Below are positions 12,463 to 29,802 of a stretch of 64,000 nt of DNA, one piece after another. This DNA comes from Vigna angularis. Taxonomy: Eukaryota; Streptophyta; Magnoliopsida; Fabales; Fabaceae. Positions within the stretch are counted from its first letter, which is position 1. Each line of letters starts with the position of its first letter. The position numbers and the translations under genes were made by a program. The stretch is from NCBI RefSeq assembly GCF_016808095.1, contig NC_068980.1, positions 6,420,501-6,484,500 of the forward strand, given 5' to 3'. Under the pieces are notes generated by a model. It searched no databases. It saw nothing but the letters and a program-made list of their open reading frames with translations, and had not been told where the DNA came from.

Positions 12463-13166
12463 CTGTAGTCATTTTCATTATATAGTTTCATAAAATTTTG
12501 TTAAGAACTCATTTAATTAACCTCATTACAAACTCTCCTCTTGTTACTATGTTTGCTTAATATTTCCTTAATATGTTTTTGTCTCTTTTTATTTCTTAGT
12601 TTTGGAAATGAAATCAGAATCAAATGATAAAATGATATCGTAGGAGTGAAAGAAGGTGGCGCACCATCCATGGCTAGAGTTTAGAACTTGAGTACATTAA
12701 TTAACCACAGATATAGCAGTAATAATAAATTTGGATACATAATTTTTAGAAATTAATTTATGAAAATTTAAAATTCTAAATAAATCACTCTGAATTAACA
12801 AAAACCTTTCCATAACTTTATTAGCACTAGAAAGGAATACTAATCTAGTTTACTTGGCTTTGATACAAATGTCACAACTTATTCTTGACAATATCACTTC
12901 TATCAATATTCCTAATTTCAGAAATTAAATATACTAGCGTGAATGTTCCATTCTTCTATATCATATAGTAGAATACTCATCATTAGTTGTTTTGTAAATA
13001 TATTAAGCCATTTCATTTAGAAAATAACGTTATTCATGTTATTCATCTATTCTGGTTAATATTCTCGAAAAACAGTACTTAAAATCAAAGTGAAAATAAT
13101 ATAAATTATATTAACTGACATTTATATTACATAATTTAGCACCACGAAAATCTTCATCATACCACG
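10481..13166. other. AT-rich intergenic sequence with two (AT)n arrays
   Basis: It contains (AT)n tracts at 10684-10751 and 12386-12461 and a small tandem duplication of ATATACCTTTTATCTA near 10895-10932. ORFs at 11276-11515, 12056-12259 and the poly(I/Y) frame at 12260-12478 are chance products of simple sequence. No gene is supported. Confidence 0.7.
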
Positions 13167-13289
13167 TCAGCTCAAGTAATTGGCAATGAGATATGATAAT
13201 CCCAAATATTCTTTCAAAATTATCATTTTCTTCCAAAAGCAAACAAGAAACAGAAAAAACAATTGTTTTTTTCCTTCTTTTCTTTCACT

Positions 13290-13690
13290 CCCGAGGCCCC
13301 AGAACGACCTCATTGGCTGCAACATTGACCTATGAGACAGCGGCATGGTCCCAGCCAATTTCGCGGATTCACACACTGTGCATCCAAACACGCCCTTCCT
13401 CTTCTCCCTCTCTGATTGATGATCCCTGGGACCCGCACGCGCGAGTTGCACGAATCTTACGGTGGGCCCGCACTCACGCGAACGGGTCGCAAATGGACGC
13501 GTGTTTAAGAAGTGATTATCGACTCCGGGGCCCGCGAATAGAGCAAGCGTCGTTCTAACGACACGTGTTGATGTCTTTAAGCTGCGGGACCCACCGCTTT
13601 CTCTAAAGTCCAACAACTTTCGAAAAGTCACGGTAGCTGGCACGTGGGGATAGCGTGGGACCCGCTTCACTTGCCTAACCTCTTTCATTA
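13290..13690. promoter_or_regulatory. GC/CpG-rich, motif-dense island without an assigned gene
   Basis: In a window of very low GC this 0.4 kb stands out. It holds at least six GGGACC/GGGCCC-type motifs (near 13343, 13424, 13462, 13527, 13582 and 13653), two CACGTG G-boxes in ABRE-like context (near 13561 and 13639), two CCAAT sequences (near 13312 and 13355) and many CpGs. This looks like a proximal promoter or a former gene end. Two overlapping ORFs (plus 13193-13558, minus 13167-13688) have no recognisable domain and probably reflect base composition. I cannot say which strand it would serve. Confidence 0.4.
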
Positions 13691-18480
<4,790 letters not shown>

Positions 18481-18540
18481 ATAGTGTTGGTGGGTGTATT
18501 GGGGGAGAAGCAGACGAAACAATATACATAGTTGCGTGTT

Positions 18541-18641
18541 TGGAGGCTCTTGGCATTGTCATTATGGCGTGTGATATTGACGCACCCACATATATAGGCC
18601 CACAATTTGTGGCTATTGAATGAGCCATGCCAAGAACTACC
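18541..18641 (+). ncRNA. Weak microRNA-like hairpin with a miR171-like 3' arm (candidate)
   Basis: The 5' arm (18541-18566) and 3' arm (18617-18641) pair around a core of nine bases (TCTTGGCAT with ATGCCAAGA), with further broken pairing on both sides and a loop of about 50 nt. The 21 nt at 18617-18637 agree with the miR171 family consensus at about 17 positions and sit on the arm where miR171 normally lies. However, the duplex has several unpaired positions and the differences fall in conserved places. This could be a decayed MIR171 copy or chance. The overlapping ORFs on both strands have no known domain. Confidence 0.22.
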
Positions 18642-19242
18642 CTGTGTGGTCCATGCCCACAACTGCTCCTTTTGAGGTACTGTCGGAGGAGCAAATGCCA
18701 TTTAATTCTCATCTTGCTCTCATCATATATTCATTGGTGTAAACTAGAAAAAAAAAAAAAAGTCTCTACTATGCTCCAACATCACCTAAGAATTTCTCAT
18801 TATATATCATCACTCATCACCTACCCATTTCCCATTTATATAATAGTTATGTGAAAATAATATAAGTGGAAGGGTATGTATATGAATTTTAATAAGATTG
18901 TGAGTGTGGTATATATGTAAGTAAAAGTATGAGTGTGATGGGTTTACTTAAGTTGGGGGAAATAGTAATAATAAGAGTGACATATTATAGATTTGTGGAA
19001 AGCAAGAGATGAGGTAGATAAAATAACTTTTCCAGATGTTTTTCTTTCTTTTTAATTGACTAGTGAGGATGGAGACACTTTTTGTGGACCTATAACACAA
19101 TGATTGTTTAGGCCACCATGCAAAAGTCACTATAGGTTGGTTGAATGAGCACTCGTTTAAATGGAGCTATTGCTAATCAAGTGTATCAAATCAGCCTGAA
19201 AAGCATATATAGTGCTTAAAGCCTAACAAGGCAACTATGTAT

Positions 19243-19310
19243 CCCTATAAATACTAAACTTTTCCTCATACCAACAATTTAGTACTCTGTCTTTCTTTCT
19301 TTCTTCATTG
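19243..19310 (+). promoter_or_regulatory. Orphan core-promoter-like sequence
   Basis: CCTATAAATACTAAAC at 19244 is a good TATA box. It is followed about 40 bases later by a CT-rich initiator-like stretch (TCTTTCTTTCTTTCTTC). No ORF of substance follows within 500 bases. It could serve a non-coding transcript or be a promoter remnant, and chance is possible in AT-rich DNA. Confidence 0.3.
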
Positions 19311-20641
19311 CAACTTACCATTCCAAATACACACTTACTGTCTTTTTTCAAACTAAGTAAAGTTAATGTTCATAAATTGTTTTACAAAAATGGTAAAAAT
19401 AATTAAAACGTCTTTTTAAATTAATTTAATGCAAATCTATATTAATTTTTCTATTTTATTGCTATATGACATCTTAGTTTTCTTTAACCCATTACAATTG
19501 TGAATCAATCCTTTTTTTTTTCTTTCTTTCTGAACTTTCTTTGTTGATGGTTTCATGTTTTTTGTAGTGAAGATGTGACGATTTAATGATAAAAAGGAGT
19601 ACGAGATATAATAAATAATTAAATATACTAAAAAAGAAAGGCATTATAGAAAATAGATAAATATGTTGGTTGGTGCAAAATTAGCATCTGAGTGAGTGAT
19701 ACGTAAATAATATTAAAAAATGAAAAATGACAAAGGTAGGTTGTGCCCATCATGGGTATCCAAAATGAAAGTTCTAATATTAAATAATGGGAGGGTAGAC
19801 ACATCCATAAGTCTATGGTGTTTTCAGTCATCTCTTCTCATGCACTTTTCAAGAAGGGTAATTAATAGATTCTTTCTTTTAATTATCTTTCTCAGATATT
19901 TCTCACTAAAAAGTTATGTTAACCAATTTCTTACATATAATTAAAACCAAATCTCACTTCTTATTTCAGTTCACACATTAAATTCACCATTATTTTCTAT
20001 CTTATTAAATTACTAAATCTCCTATTTAATCCCATCATCAAATAGACCATTTCAAACAAATATCAAACACATTACTGTAGCATTTCGTCATTTACATTTA
20101 TTTCTCTTCCTGCTTGCTCAATGAAAACACTTGTGTTTTTATTTTTTATTTAACACATTTAAATAATATTTTAAGAAAATATTTGATACAGCTATCATTC
20201 TACATTCCAACTAATATCATTGATTAAATTAGAGCAGTTTTATCGTTATCAAAGATTGAGACTTTATATACAACGGAATCATGCTTACGTGTACCTTATT
20301 ATAAAATCATAAGAAGTATAAAATAGACTATGAAAGATAGGTAATTGCTTAAAAACAAGATAAGTATAATATGATAGATATTAATAAAAATTACTGTACA
20401 AATAATATAAATTGGAAATGTATAGTAACAAAACAAAGTTTTATATATTTTAATAATTACTTCCATTCAGTTCATCATCTTTTTTTTTCTTATTTCATAT
20501 CGCGTCAATATACATAATGCAGCATTAATCAAATATTTGGATATTAAATAAAAAATATTTAAACTATTTTTTTTAAATAGTGTACAAAATAAATAGTAAT
20601 ATCAAATTACATAAATATTAAATGAATGATGTACCACATAA

Positions 20642-20643
<2 letters not shown>

Positions 20644-20729
<86 letters not shown>
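20644..20729. repeat. (AT)n microsatellite
   Basis: About 86 bp of uninterrupted AT dinucleotide. Confidence 0.95.
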
Positions 20730-20731
<2 letters not shown>

Positions 20732-23700
20732 CAAAATGATAGAAATGTTTAGCTGTAGCATTTATTGGTGGAGAAAAGTAAGTTAATATGTAAAGGTAAT
20801 TATAAGTTATATTGATAATATGATTAAATTTATCGTATAAAATTTATATCTCTCTTTTTTGCATTTACTTTTCTCCTTCGTCACTTTATTTATCTTTTAT
20901 ATTTTTATTATCTTACACTTTCTTCTCTTTTGAGTCAAATAATATTTATCGTTCAACTAACAAAATAGTATTAAAGAAATTGTATTGTATTTAAAAACGG
21001 GTAAAAGGATGGTGAGGAAATATTTAGAATAACACATTTAAAAGTTTGGATATGGTTGAGAAACAAAATATCAAAAAGACAAATCTTTTATACCTTGATT
21101 GTTGTTTATTTTAAAAAACTAGTATTCAATCTGTCCTAAAATAGTTTATAAATGAAATAAAAACAAGAGACTCATATATGCTATAATGTTATTATTTTTT
21201 ATTCTAACCCTTATTGTAATGGCCTGTGTTATGTATTATTTTGTTGTTAAGGTTTCTAAACAAACTTATTATAAAGGAGGTGGTTATGTCTTGGAATTAT
21301 TAAAAACATGATGTCCAAAAAAAAACAATCTCTTGTTGACTTTAATGAAAAAGATGGTTTACAGGAGTTTTGACCTTAACTTTTTTTTTTCAAATCTATT
21401 ATATGATACACGTAGAATGTTAAATCTATTTTGGTTGAAGATTACCTTATGATAAAATATAGTATAAATAGACTTTTTGTAATGTTTTAGGTATGTAAAA
21501 TATAGTTACAATTCTCTTCATACTCCTTTTCTTAATAAAATTTTATTTATCAAGAACAATTGTGAACTCTATATGTTAGACCTAATATCTTACTGGAATT
21601 TTATCTTAATATACTTTTTAAATAGGAATTAAACTATTTCACGAATGATTTAAAAGTAATAATTTTTATCTTCATTTTATGCGTTTAATCTATAATTTCT
21701 AGGTAACTTTTTTTTTTTACTATGAATTGTAAAATTAAGGATAAAAATTGGGTCCTTATTATATTAATATTTTTTTATGATTCAAATAAAGATATGGACG
21801 GAATCAGTATTTTTTTTTATCAGAAATGTATATAACTTTACTTAATTATTTTATTCTGATTGCATAATTTTATTTCGCATGTTATTAACTCTTTTTTTTT
21901 GTATTTAAAGTTGGTGCACTATGACACACACATACATATATATATACGAATAAAAAAATACTTTGTAATCAACTTTCCTTAATTTTTGGTTAAAACAAAG
22001 TTGTAGAATTGCTTTCATCGAAATCATGAAATTTCATCATCAACAAAAATTAGGGATAGAATATGTTGGGGAGATATTGTTTGGCCATAAGTTGCTTTTG
22101 TTAATTATATTTTTTATATTTCCTAAATTAATGATGAAATACATATTAATCGTGGAATGGGCGAGGATTTGTTATATGTTTGAGAAAATTTTGCTCATAA
22201 AAATTATTCTGACTACACATATATTCATTTCTAGTTTCGATATTATTAATGAGAGTTCCATTGCAAATTAAGATAGAAAATGTTCTCTCTAGGTTAAATT
22301 GTGTCAATAGATATGTAAACTTTGAAAAGTGTGGAGACTGAAGAGCCAGAGAGTCCCATGAATTACATATTATTTCAGTGATAAAAAAAAATTTAAATGT
22401 GTGAAAAAAATATTTTTTTAACAGAGGATTGACTATTTATTTTTCTTATAAAAATTAATATAAAAACTTACGTATCAGTCTATTTTCTCACTTCTTAAAT
22501 CAATATTCTTTTTATCATTTTCTCTGTTCAGGAATGGATATGAATGCGAAAAAATAACTAGAAGCAGGATATTTAAGGGACCGACAGCGCAATTAATTGA
22601 AATCAACTTTTTCTCTTACCTTTCAAATGAAAGATAAGAATTCATTGGTGCAACATTTGTAGGGACTATTCTCTAGTTCATACTATTTTATATTCATTAC
22701 TGTTATTATTTTTCACATATGTGGCACATGTTTTGTTAGTGCCTTAAATAGTTTGTAACATAATCTTGAAATATTTAATACAACTTACACTCACAAACTT
22801 TCAATAATCATAATATATTGAATCGAATGAAGAAGAGAGAAATCAAGTTATTAATTGATTATCAACGCTTTTTTTATTTGTTCATTGCTGGTTGATCAAT
22901 TTTTTTTCAATTGGGGAAAAAATTATTACAGAATAAATACTCTTAACTGACATTAAAAGTTTACGTAATTAATTCGCATTATAAAGAAATGGGTATTTAA
23001 TAAATTACTCTCAGCTGAAGTTAGTTAATTACTTTTTATTTTAAAAATGTGATATTTAATAAACTACTGTTGTTATGCACACAAAAAAAAAATGCATCAA
23101 TCAATAAATATTACAATTTTAAAGAAAATACGACCTTCTTTAATTTAATAATATAATTTAAAGGTAATAGGCATAATAATAAAGTAATTAATTATATATG
23201 CACCATGGTTTTTTTTTTCACAACAAAGCTTAACTCATTTCATTAGTGAACGAATAGGTAATTAACTAATATATCATTTCATCATAATTGATAGTGAGCA
23301 CTTCGAACTAGTGTAATTGTTTACGTCCAAATCAGATTATTGAGTGGTCTTACAATTGTGCCAAAATCATCTCAAGGATTGTATTAAACAAGTTTTGTTC
23401 GTTTTATTATTTTTATTTTTTTAATCTTTCTTTCTTGTTGTTGTTATTATTATTTGTATGTATTTGTAAAAGCATATAATAGTTCCACACAACTATTTCA
23501 CCACCTTGCTAGTTTTTTTTTACTATATTTAGACATAAATTTAATTTATTGTTAGATTACTTTCATCTAAGAAGAATAAATCAGTGTGTGATTAAATAAA
23601 AAGTAGGTCAAATTATAGCTCTAGATATGATGAAATTGGGACACATCAATGCCTATGTTTTCGTGAAGATTCAAGAGTAACCCTTATGGCTTTATCTTTC

Positions 23701-24689
23701 CTTTTCTTTAAGCCATTCATCTCCTACTCTACCCTACTCTTTTTATTTACTTAAATTTCTCTATTGGGATTCAATAATTATGTCACTCGATCAGTTTATA
23801 AAGTTGTAACAAGGCGTACGTAATCCTGACATCTTAATTAAATTCACTTTTTTTTTATTTAAGTGTGTGTTTTGGATATGATGGGGGTGTTTGGTTTTTT
23901 TAATCAAACAAAGTGCACTATGTCAACGGAGTTTTCTTTTAGGATAAATATGTATACACACAAAGTTCTTTGAGACTTGATAGAAAAGGAGAGAAGAAAG
24001 TGAAATGTAATGCGATTTCAAAAGAAATAGAAAAAAATAGGTGACAAATACATGTTTGTGATATATAAGTGTTTATTTCTTTTTCTGATTGAATTTTAGA
24101 ATGTCATTTACGTTTATTTCACCTCGTTTATTTATTTTTAATTTACGTTTGGTTTAAAAGATTATGAAAATATTTTTTTATATTCTAAGAAGTTCTATTT
24201 TTACAATAGGACAAGATATGATATTTACTCAATAACCTCTACTCCTAATATATTACGTACTTCTACCTATCTTCTTTTTCATTATTTTATTTTAATTAAA
24301 TAAACTTTGTTTTGTTTTCTAAACTTGCTAACTGCTAACGAAATGTGTTAGTGAAAACAGCATTTATAGGGTATACTATTTTAAAAATAAAATTTTTGTA
24401 AATTTAAAATTAAACCATAAAATATCACCTGTTATACCTACCAAAGGCTGAAAAAAGTATGGAGGATAAGACGCATATAGCAGAAACGCTAGATCTGAGC
24501 GTGTACAACACAACAAGAAAAATACTTTTGAACTGTCAATTATTGTTGATAAATAAAAGCAATTAGAGGGATATTAATGTTAAGCCTATTTAATTAACAT
24601 TATTACTGAAATGAATAGGACCACCATCTCAGCAGTCACCACTAATCACTCATCTGCTTATTTTAAATATTAAACTTTTTTACACACAC

Positions 24690-24692
<3 letters not shown>

Positions 24693-24772
<80 letters not shown>
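24693..24772. repeat. (AT)n microsatellite in the homeodomain gene promoter
   Basis: About 80 bp of AT dinucleotide ending close to where the 5' leader of the homeodomain gene probably begins. Length changes here could alter promoter spacing. Confidence 0.95.
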
Positions 24773-24776
<4 letters not shown>

Positions 24777-24779
24777 TTT

Positions 24780-25601
24780 CCGTTTGGAGAAGAGAGACAG
24801 AGAGTTGCAGAGAATACTGATGACAGGAGCAAGCAAGAAGCCATGAACGAAGCTGAAGCTCTCAGAACTGAAACCAAAACGGATCCATCGAACAACCCTT
24901 TTATCTGCATCCTCTACCCCGCCATGAGGGACACTTTCTCTATCTAGATAGCACCTTTCTACCTTCTTCTCTTCTCTTTTCTTCCTCAATCCATTTATTA
25001 ATTCACCAAATGGTACGAACACAACACACCCAACTCCTTCGTTAATTTCTTCTCACCTATATTCATGTGATTCCTCTCCCACGGGATCTGTTTCCATTTC
25101 TATAGTTGTATATCTTTTTTATTCATTTCATCATCACTTTTCACTTTCAATTGAAGGATACAACTTCCTTTTCATCTCCTCCATCACACGTATGTTAAAT
25201 TGTTGTTTACTTGTCCAGATTGATTTGCGAAATTTAAGTTACTCAGTTACTAGGATTCACTAGCACAGCTTCCGAGGCTGTCTGTTTATCTTTTGTTTTT
25301 CAGGATCTGTAACAAACAAGCAAGAAGCTTAATTTAATTTAATTTAATTTAAATTAATTAAAGCCCCAACATTGGTGGAGGAAGCTTGTGTGTTAATCCA
25401 AAACAGCTTTGCAATATACATGCATAATGGGCTAATCAAGATCGAAGTGAAAAGAATATGTGTGTCTATATATAGAGATCCTGGAACAGGATATGATGAA
25501 TTGAAATGAAAGGCTAATTATAGAAAGTTGTTGTTGTTGCTGTGTTCTGACAGTGTGACTGAGGGAGAGAGAAAGTAGAATACAAGAACGAAAAGCGTAA
25601 C
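24780..25601 (+). promoter_or_regulatory. 5' leader of the BEL1-like gene, with probable leader intron 25190-25303
   Basis: The sequence turns GC-richer and CT-rich after the (AT)n array, as in plant 5' leaders. A good donor (C|GTATGT at 25190) and an acceptor after a T-rich tract (TTTTTCAG, ending 25303) define a likely 114-base intron upstream of the start codon. Leader introns are, to my knowledge, frequent in BEL1-like genes. Several upstream ATGs lie in the second leader exon. The exact transcription start cannot be read from the sequence. Confidence 0.55.
25420..25509 (+). promoter_or_regulatory. Upstream ORF (29 codons) in the BEL1-like leader
   Basis: ATG at 25420 opens a 29-codon frame ending in TGA at 25507-25509, 92 bases before the main ATG at 25602. 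A two-codon uORF (25427-25435) overlaps it in another frame. If translated, these would reduce initiation at the main start. Whether the peptide is conserved is not known from this sequence. Confidence 0.45.
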
Positions 25602-28600
25602 ATGGCGACGTACTTTCATGGAAGCACTTCGGAGATTCAATCTTCTGCAGATGGCTTGCAAACGCTTTACCTTATGAACCCATCTTACGTACCTTATGCT
25701 GACGCGCCGCACCACCCGACACTTCTCGTCAATCCCAACGCTACCAACGCGCTCAACCTCGCGAGTCTCACCCACGCGCCGCCGGTGTCGCCTTCCCCCA
25801 ACCAGCAGCAGCACGTGATTCACGGCATGGCAAACATCCTCGGATCCGGGAATTCCGATGAGCACGCTCACAGCCGACTGTCGTTGTTCGGGGAAAACAT
25901 CGCCGCCTTCCACGGTTTCTCCGGCGGGGCATCCTCCGCCGCCCCTCGCGTTCACTATAACCTCTGGGGCTCGGGGGTTGATCAACCTGGAACGCCTTCT
26001 AGCAGCTCCGGCGGTGGCGGTTTCCGGCGGCCCAGTCAGCAGGGGTTGTCTCTCAGCCTTTCTTCACAGCAAACAAATTTCAGGTCAGTTTCTGGGGAGC
26101 TTGATATTGCCGGACAGGGCCACGTCGCCGGAACTGGGAACTCGCCGACGTCGGCTGCGTCAACAGGAGTTTCCGGCCTGATTCTGGGGTCGAAGTATCT
26201 GAAGGCGGCGCAGGAGCTTCTGGATGAAGTTGTTAACGTAGGAAAAGGAATCTACAAAGAGGAAAAGTTCTCAGAGAAGGTGAAAGCGAATAGAGAATCT
26301 ACTAATTCTGGTGCTGGTGGTGGCGATGGTTCGAGTGGTGGAGGAGAAAACAGTGCAGGAAAACAAGTGGTCGAACTCAGCACCGCTCAAAGGCAAGAAC
26401 TTCAGATGAAGAAGTCCAAGCTTGTCAACATGCTCGATGAGGTAATAATTTGGTTACTATTAGGCATAGTGATTTTCTATTTTGTCATGCAATAGTGCGC
26501 CTATATATTTATATGTCTGTGCGGGTGTTTGATCTTGCGAAAGTACTATAATTAAGTAATCGGTAGAGTGGTGCGGTTTGGTTTGGTTTTGTCAGTTATT
26601 CGGTCTATGTTGGTGATTCAGTAATTGGAAAATTATGTCGTAGTACGATATTCAGCTTTTGAAGGAGGCAATAATCAAGAATGTGACACTGGCAGAGGGT
26701 CAGTGAAATTGACAGTAATGCTGTCTCTCGTTTTCAGTTCTTTCTCGTGTGCCCTGAAATTATGCGTAGAGAGGAAACTAAACTGGCAGGAAAAGTAATT
26801 TGGTCTGATGAGTACCGTCAGAGAATAATTTGAGTTCGGACCCAGTTGGGTCAGTTTCAGCATTTATCCATGACAATCCGCACCATGCCAGATCCCTTTA
26901 TTCATTCAGATTGAGCAAGTCATAGAAACTTCAAAATTACAAACTTTATAGTTTATAACTCATAAGGGTCCAATCATCCTACTACTCACCTTCTCCCGTT
27001 TCATGTTCCTCTAATTTTTTAATCAGACAAACTTTAATTACGTATATTGTCTGCATGATCACATATATGATTCTGACTAATTTTTTATTTACTTAAAAAA
27101 CTGCAGGTGGAACAAAGGTACAGGCAATATCACCACCAAATGCAAATTGTGGTATCATCATTTGAGCAAGCTGCAGGTTATGGGGCTGCAAAATCATACA
27201 CTGCCCTTGCCCTAAAGACTATCTCAAAGCAATTCCGGTGCCTTAAAGATGCAATCTCTGCGCAAATCAAAGCCACGAGCAAGACATTGGGTGAAGATGA
27301 TTGCTTGGGAGTGAAAGTAGAAGGGTCAAGGCTTAGGTATGTTGACCACCATCTCAGGCAACAAAGGGCACTGCAGCAGCTAGGAATGATTCAGCCCAAT
27401 GCATGGAGGCCACAAAGAGGCTTGCCAGAACGAGCCGTTTCCATTCTTCGCGCTTGGCTTTTTGAGCATTTTCTTCACCCGTATGTTACATCTTTCTTCA
27501 ACTATTTATTACCCTTTCCTTTTGTTTATATATGTACTTTGATTCTAGCTATTGCATACACTTCTCATCAACTTATCACTGCTTCTAATTTTGACCTGCA
27601 GCTATCCAAAGGACTCAGATAAAGTCATGCTTGCTAAGCAAACTGGACTGGCTAGAAGCCAGGTATGTTTCATCAAAGATTATCAGACACCATCAACCGT
27701 TGAGTTTAAAAAACAGTTACTTTTTCTTCAAAGCTTTTGAGATAGCCCGTATTATTTTCTTGCCTTTTTTAAATAGTTGTTTTATATATACCATTTGCTT
27801 TATTAGAATTAATCCATTACTTTTTTTTATTAAATAATAATATCTATTATATTTATATTGTTTTTGGAAACAATGCCCTTCCCATTATTCTTTCTCTTTC
27901 TAGGTGTCGGGTAACAATTAAGTGTTGGTGGATCATTTTGATCATAAATAATCTAAACCAAGAATGCAATTTTACTGCCATTTGTAAGTCATGCCATACA
28001 TGATGAAATTCTTGTTGGGAACTAAATGGTGGTGTTTTTGAATCAGTTCAAAGGTTAAAGAATAAATGGGGTGATTACAAACATAAATATGAACTAGGGA
28101 AATCATACCTTTACATCCCCCCGATAAATTTATACCACCACTTTATATTTCTTATTTTTCTCTTCTTTCTTTTAATTACAAAAAATTATGTTTTTTAGTA
28201 ACCATATAATACCTTATAATAATAGACTGTCAAGTAATTCTATATTTGGTAAAATACCTTATTTTATTTATTTATTTATCTTCTTTTTACTTTCTTTCTC
28301 TAATTTGTTTTTCTTCTTCCTGAAATTTTCTTCTTTCACTCTTAAATAGGGTGAAAGTTACTATTTTCCCATGACAATAATCCAAACACACATCCGTATT
28401 TCCTCCCCAAATTATAACTTACAAAATAAAAACTAAAACTATATTCTATATCATATACTGCTATTTTTATTTTAGACGTGATTTTTTTACTCCTTTTGGT
28501 TTTTAAACAATTCAAAAGTAAAATATAAAAATGAAAGGTTTCTGATACTAGAAAAGTTTAATGCAGGTGTCAAACTGGTTTATCAATGCCCGGGTTCGGC

Positions 28601-29391
28601 TGTGGAAGCCGATGGTGGAAGAAATGTACATGGAAGAAATGAAAGATCACGAACAAGCTAACGGCTCAGAAAACACCAGATCAAAAGAATTGAGCAAAGA
28701 AGCAAATGTTGCAGCAGAATCAGGAGGCATTAAACTAGATAACTTTCAACCAAAGCAAGATAGCTTCAACAACCAAAACACTTCTCCAAATGAAATCTCA
28801 GCAAATTCTTCAATGTCTCCTATCGGAGGGTCCCTTCAATCCCACTCTGGTTTCCATCTTGCAGGATCATCTGAGGTGCAAACGAGTCCAAACAAACCCA
28901 GAAGATCGGAAATGCAAAACTCTCCAAGTAGTATCCTCTCAGTGGACATGGAAATGAAGCATAATGGTGAACATGCAAATACCAGAGAAGGCAACACAAA
29001 GTTCGGCATCGAAAGGCACGACAAAGATGGATACCCTTTGATGAGTGGCAATGCAAACCATGGCGGGGGTTTTGGAGCGTTCACCATGGAAGACATTGGA
29101 AACAGATTCAACGTGAGTACTGAGCAACTGGCTTCAAGGTTCCATGGAAATGGTGTTTCTCTCACACTAGGCCTTCCCCACAACGAAAACCTTTCTATGT
29201 CAGGAACTTCGCATGGATTTCTCTCACAGAATATTCATTTGGGAAGGAGACTTGAGATGGGAACGAGTGGGAATGAGTTTTGTGCCATCAACACTCCTCC
29301 TTCGTCTCACTCAGGAACAACCTATGAGAGCATTGACATTCAAAACAGAAAGAGGTTTGTTGCTCAGTTATTACCTGATTTCGTGGCCTAA
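25602..29391 (+). CDS. BLH1-like: BEL1-like homeodomain (TALE class) transcription factor, BLH1-type
   Basis: Four coding exons: 25602-26441, 27107-27480, 27602-27662 and 28567-29391. All junctions are GT..AG and in frame, giving 699 residues. Features in order: N-terminus [12 protein letters not shown], shared with Arabidopsis BLH1; GLSLSLSS (about 147-154); SKY box [15 protein letters not shown] (about 196-210); BELL domain (about 258-330); homeodomain (about 384-446) with the TALE three-residue loop PYP at 405-407 and recognition helix WFINARVR at 429-436; C-terminal VSLTLGLPH motif (about 622-630). The 61-base third exon inside the homeodomain is typical of the family. Such nuclear proteins pair with KNOX partners through the SKY/BELL region to control organ patterning. 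Introns 1 (26442-27106) and 3 (27663-28566) are AT-rich with nothing else seen. Assignment to BLH1 rather than another BLH rests on the N- and C-terminal motifs. No lesions are visible. Confidence 0.95.
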
Positions 29392-29708
29392 GAACTGATG
29401 GCTTGGTAGAATACTGGAAATTTTATAAGAAAAATCCCAGTTCTGAGGGGTTTAATTTCTCTAAAACACTTATTAACTTGGCAGAAGATTTAGCTTGCTG
29501 CTCAAGAAAAGAAATGGAGGTATATATATGTTGGTTTCACAGACACATGCAGTCACTAACTGTGAAATGTACCTTAATGATTGGTATACTTAAATTCCTT
29601 GCATGGGAGGGGATGCTTGCTCCCTGTAAAGATTGATAGTAGTATAGGATTATACTTTCAGAAATTTAAGTTAGCTTAATTATAGGATCCATAAAGTTGG
29701 GGAGGGAG

Positions 29709-29712
<4 letters not shown>
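29392..29712 (+). other. 3' untranslated region of the BEL1-like gene
   Basis: About 0.3 kb of mixed composition between the stop codon and an (AT)n array. No canonical AATAAA is evident, so the poly(A) site is unplaced. The ORF 29403-29636 is most likely incidental. Confidence 0.5.

Positions 29713-29799
<87 letters not shown>
29713..29799. repeat. (AT)n microsatellite downstream of the BEL1-like gene
   Basis: About 87 bp of AT dinucleotide. This gene thus has a long AT array on each side (24693-24772 and here). Confidence 0.95.

Positions 29800-29802
<3 letters not shown>

Larger units (their letters stand above)
18720..24692. other. Long AT-rich intergenic region
   Basis: Six kilobases without a supported gene. 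It holds an orphan TATA context at 19245-19253, an (AT)n array at 20644-20729 and many poly(T)/poly(A) runs. ORFs here (for example 19628-19831 minus, 19720-19944 plus, 22026-22271 plus) have no recognisable domain. The right part is the distal promoter of the homeodomain gene that follows. Confidence 0.6.

Noticed and set aside
13167..13688. 173-residue minus-strand ORF and 121-residue plus-strand ORF over the GC-rich island
   Set aside because: No recognisable domain, and the two overlap on opposite strands. Long frames are expected from GC-rich sequence poor in stop codons.
25518..25985. 155-residue minus-strand ORF over the BEL1-like first exon
   Set aside because: Antisense shadow of a well-supported coding exon.
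25858..26181. 107-residue alternative frame inside the BEL1-like first exon
   Set aside because: Overlapping frame in GC-rich coding sequence. The family motifs lie in the other frame.
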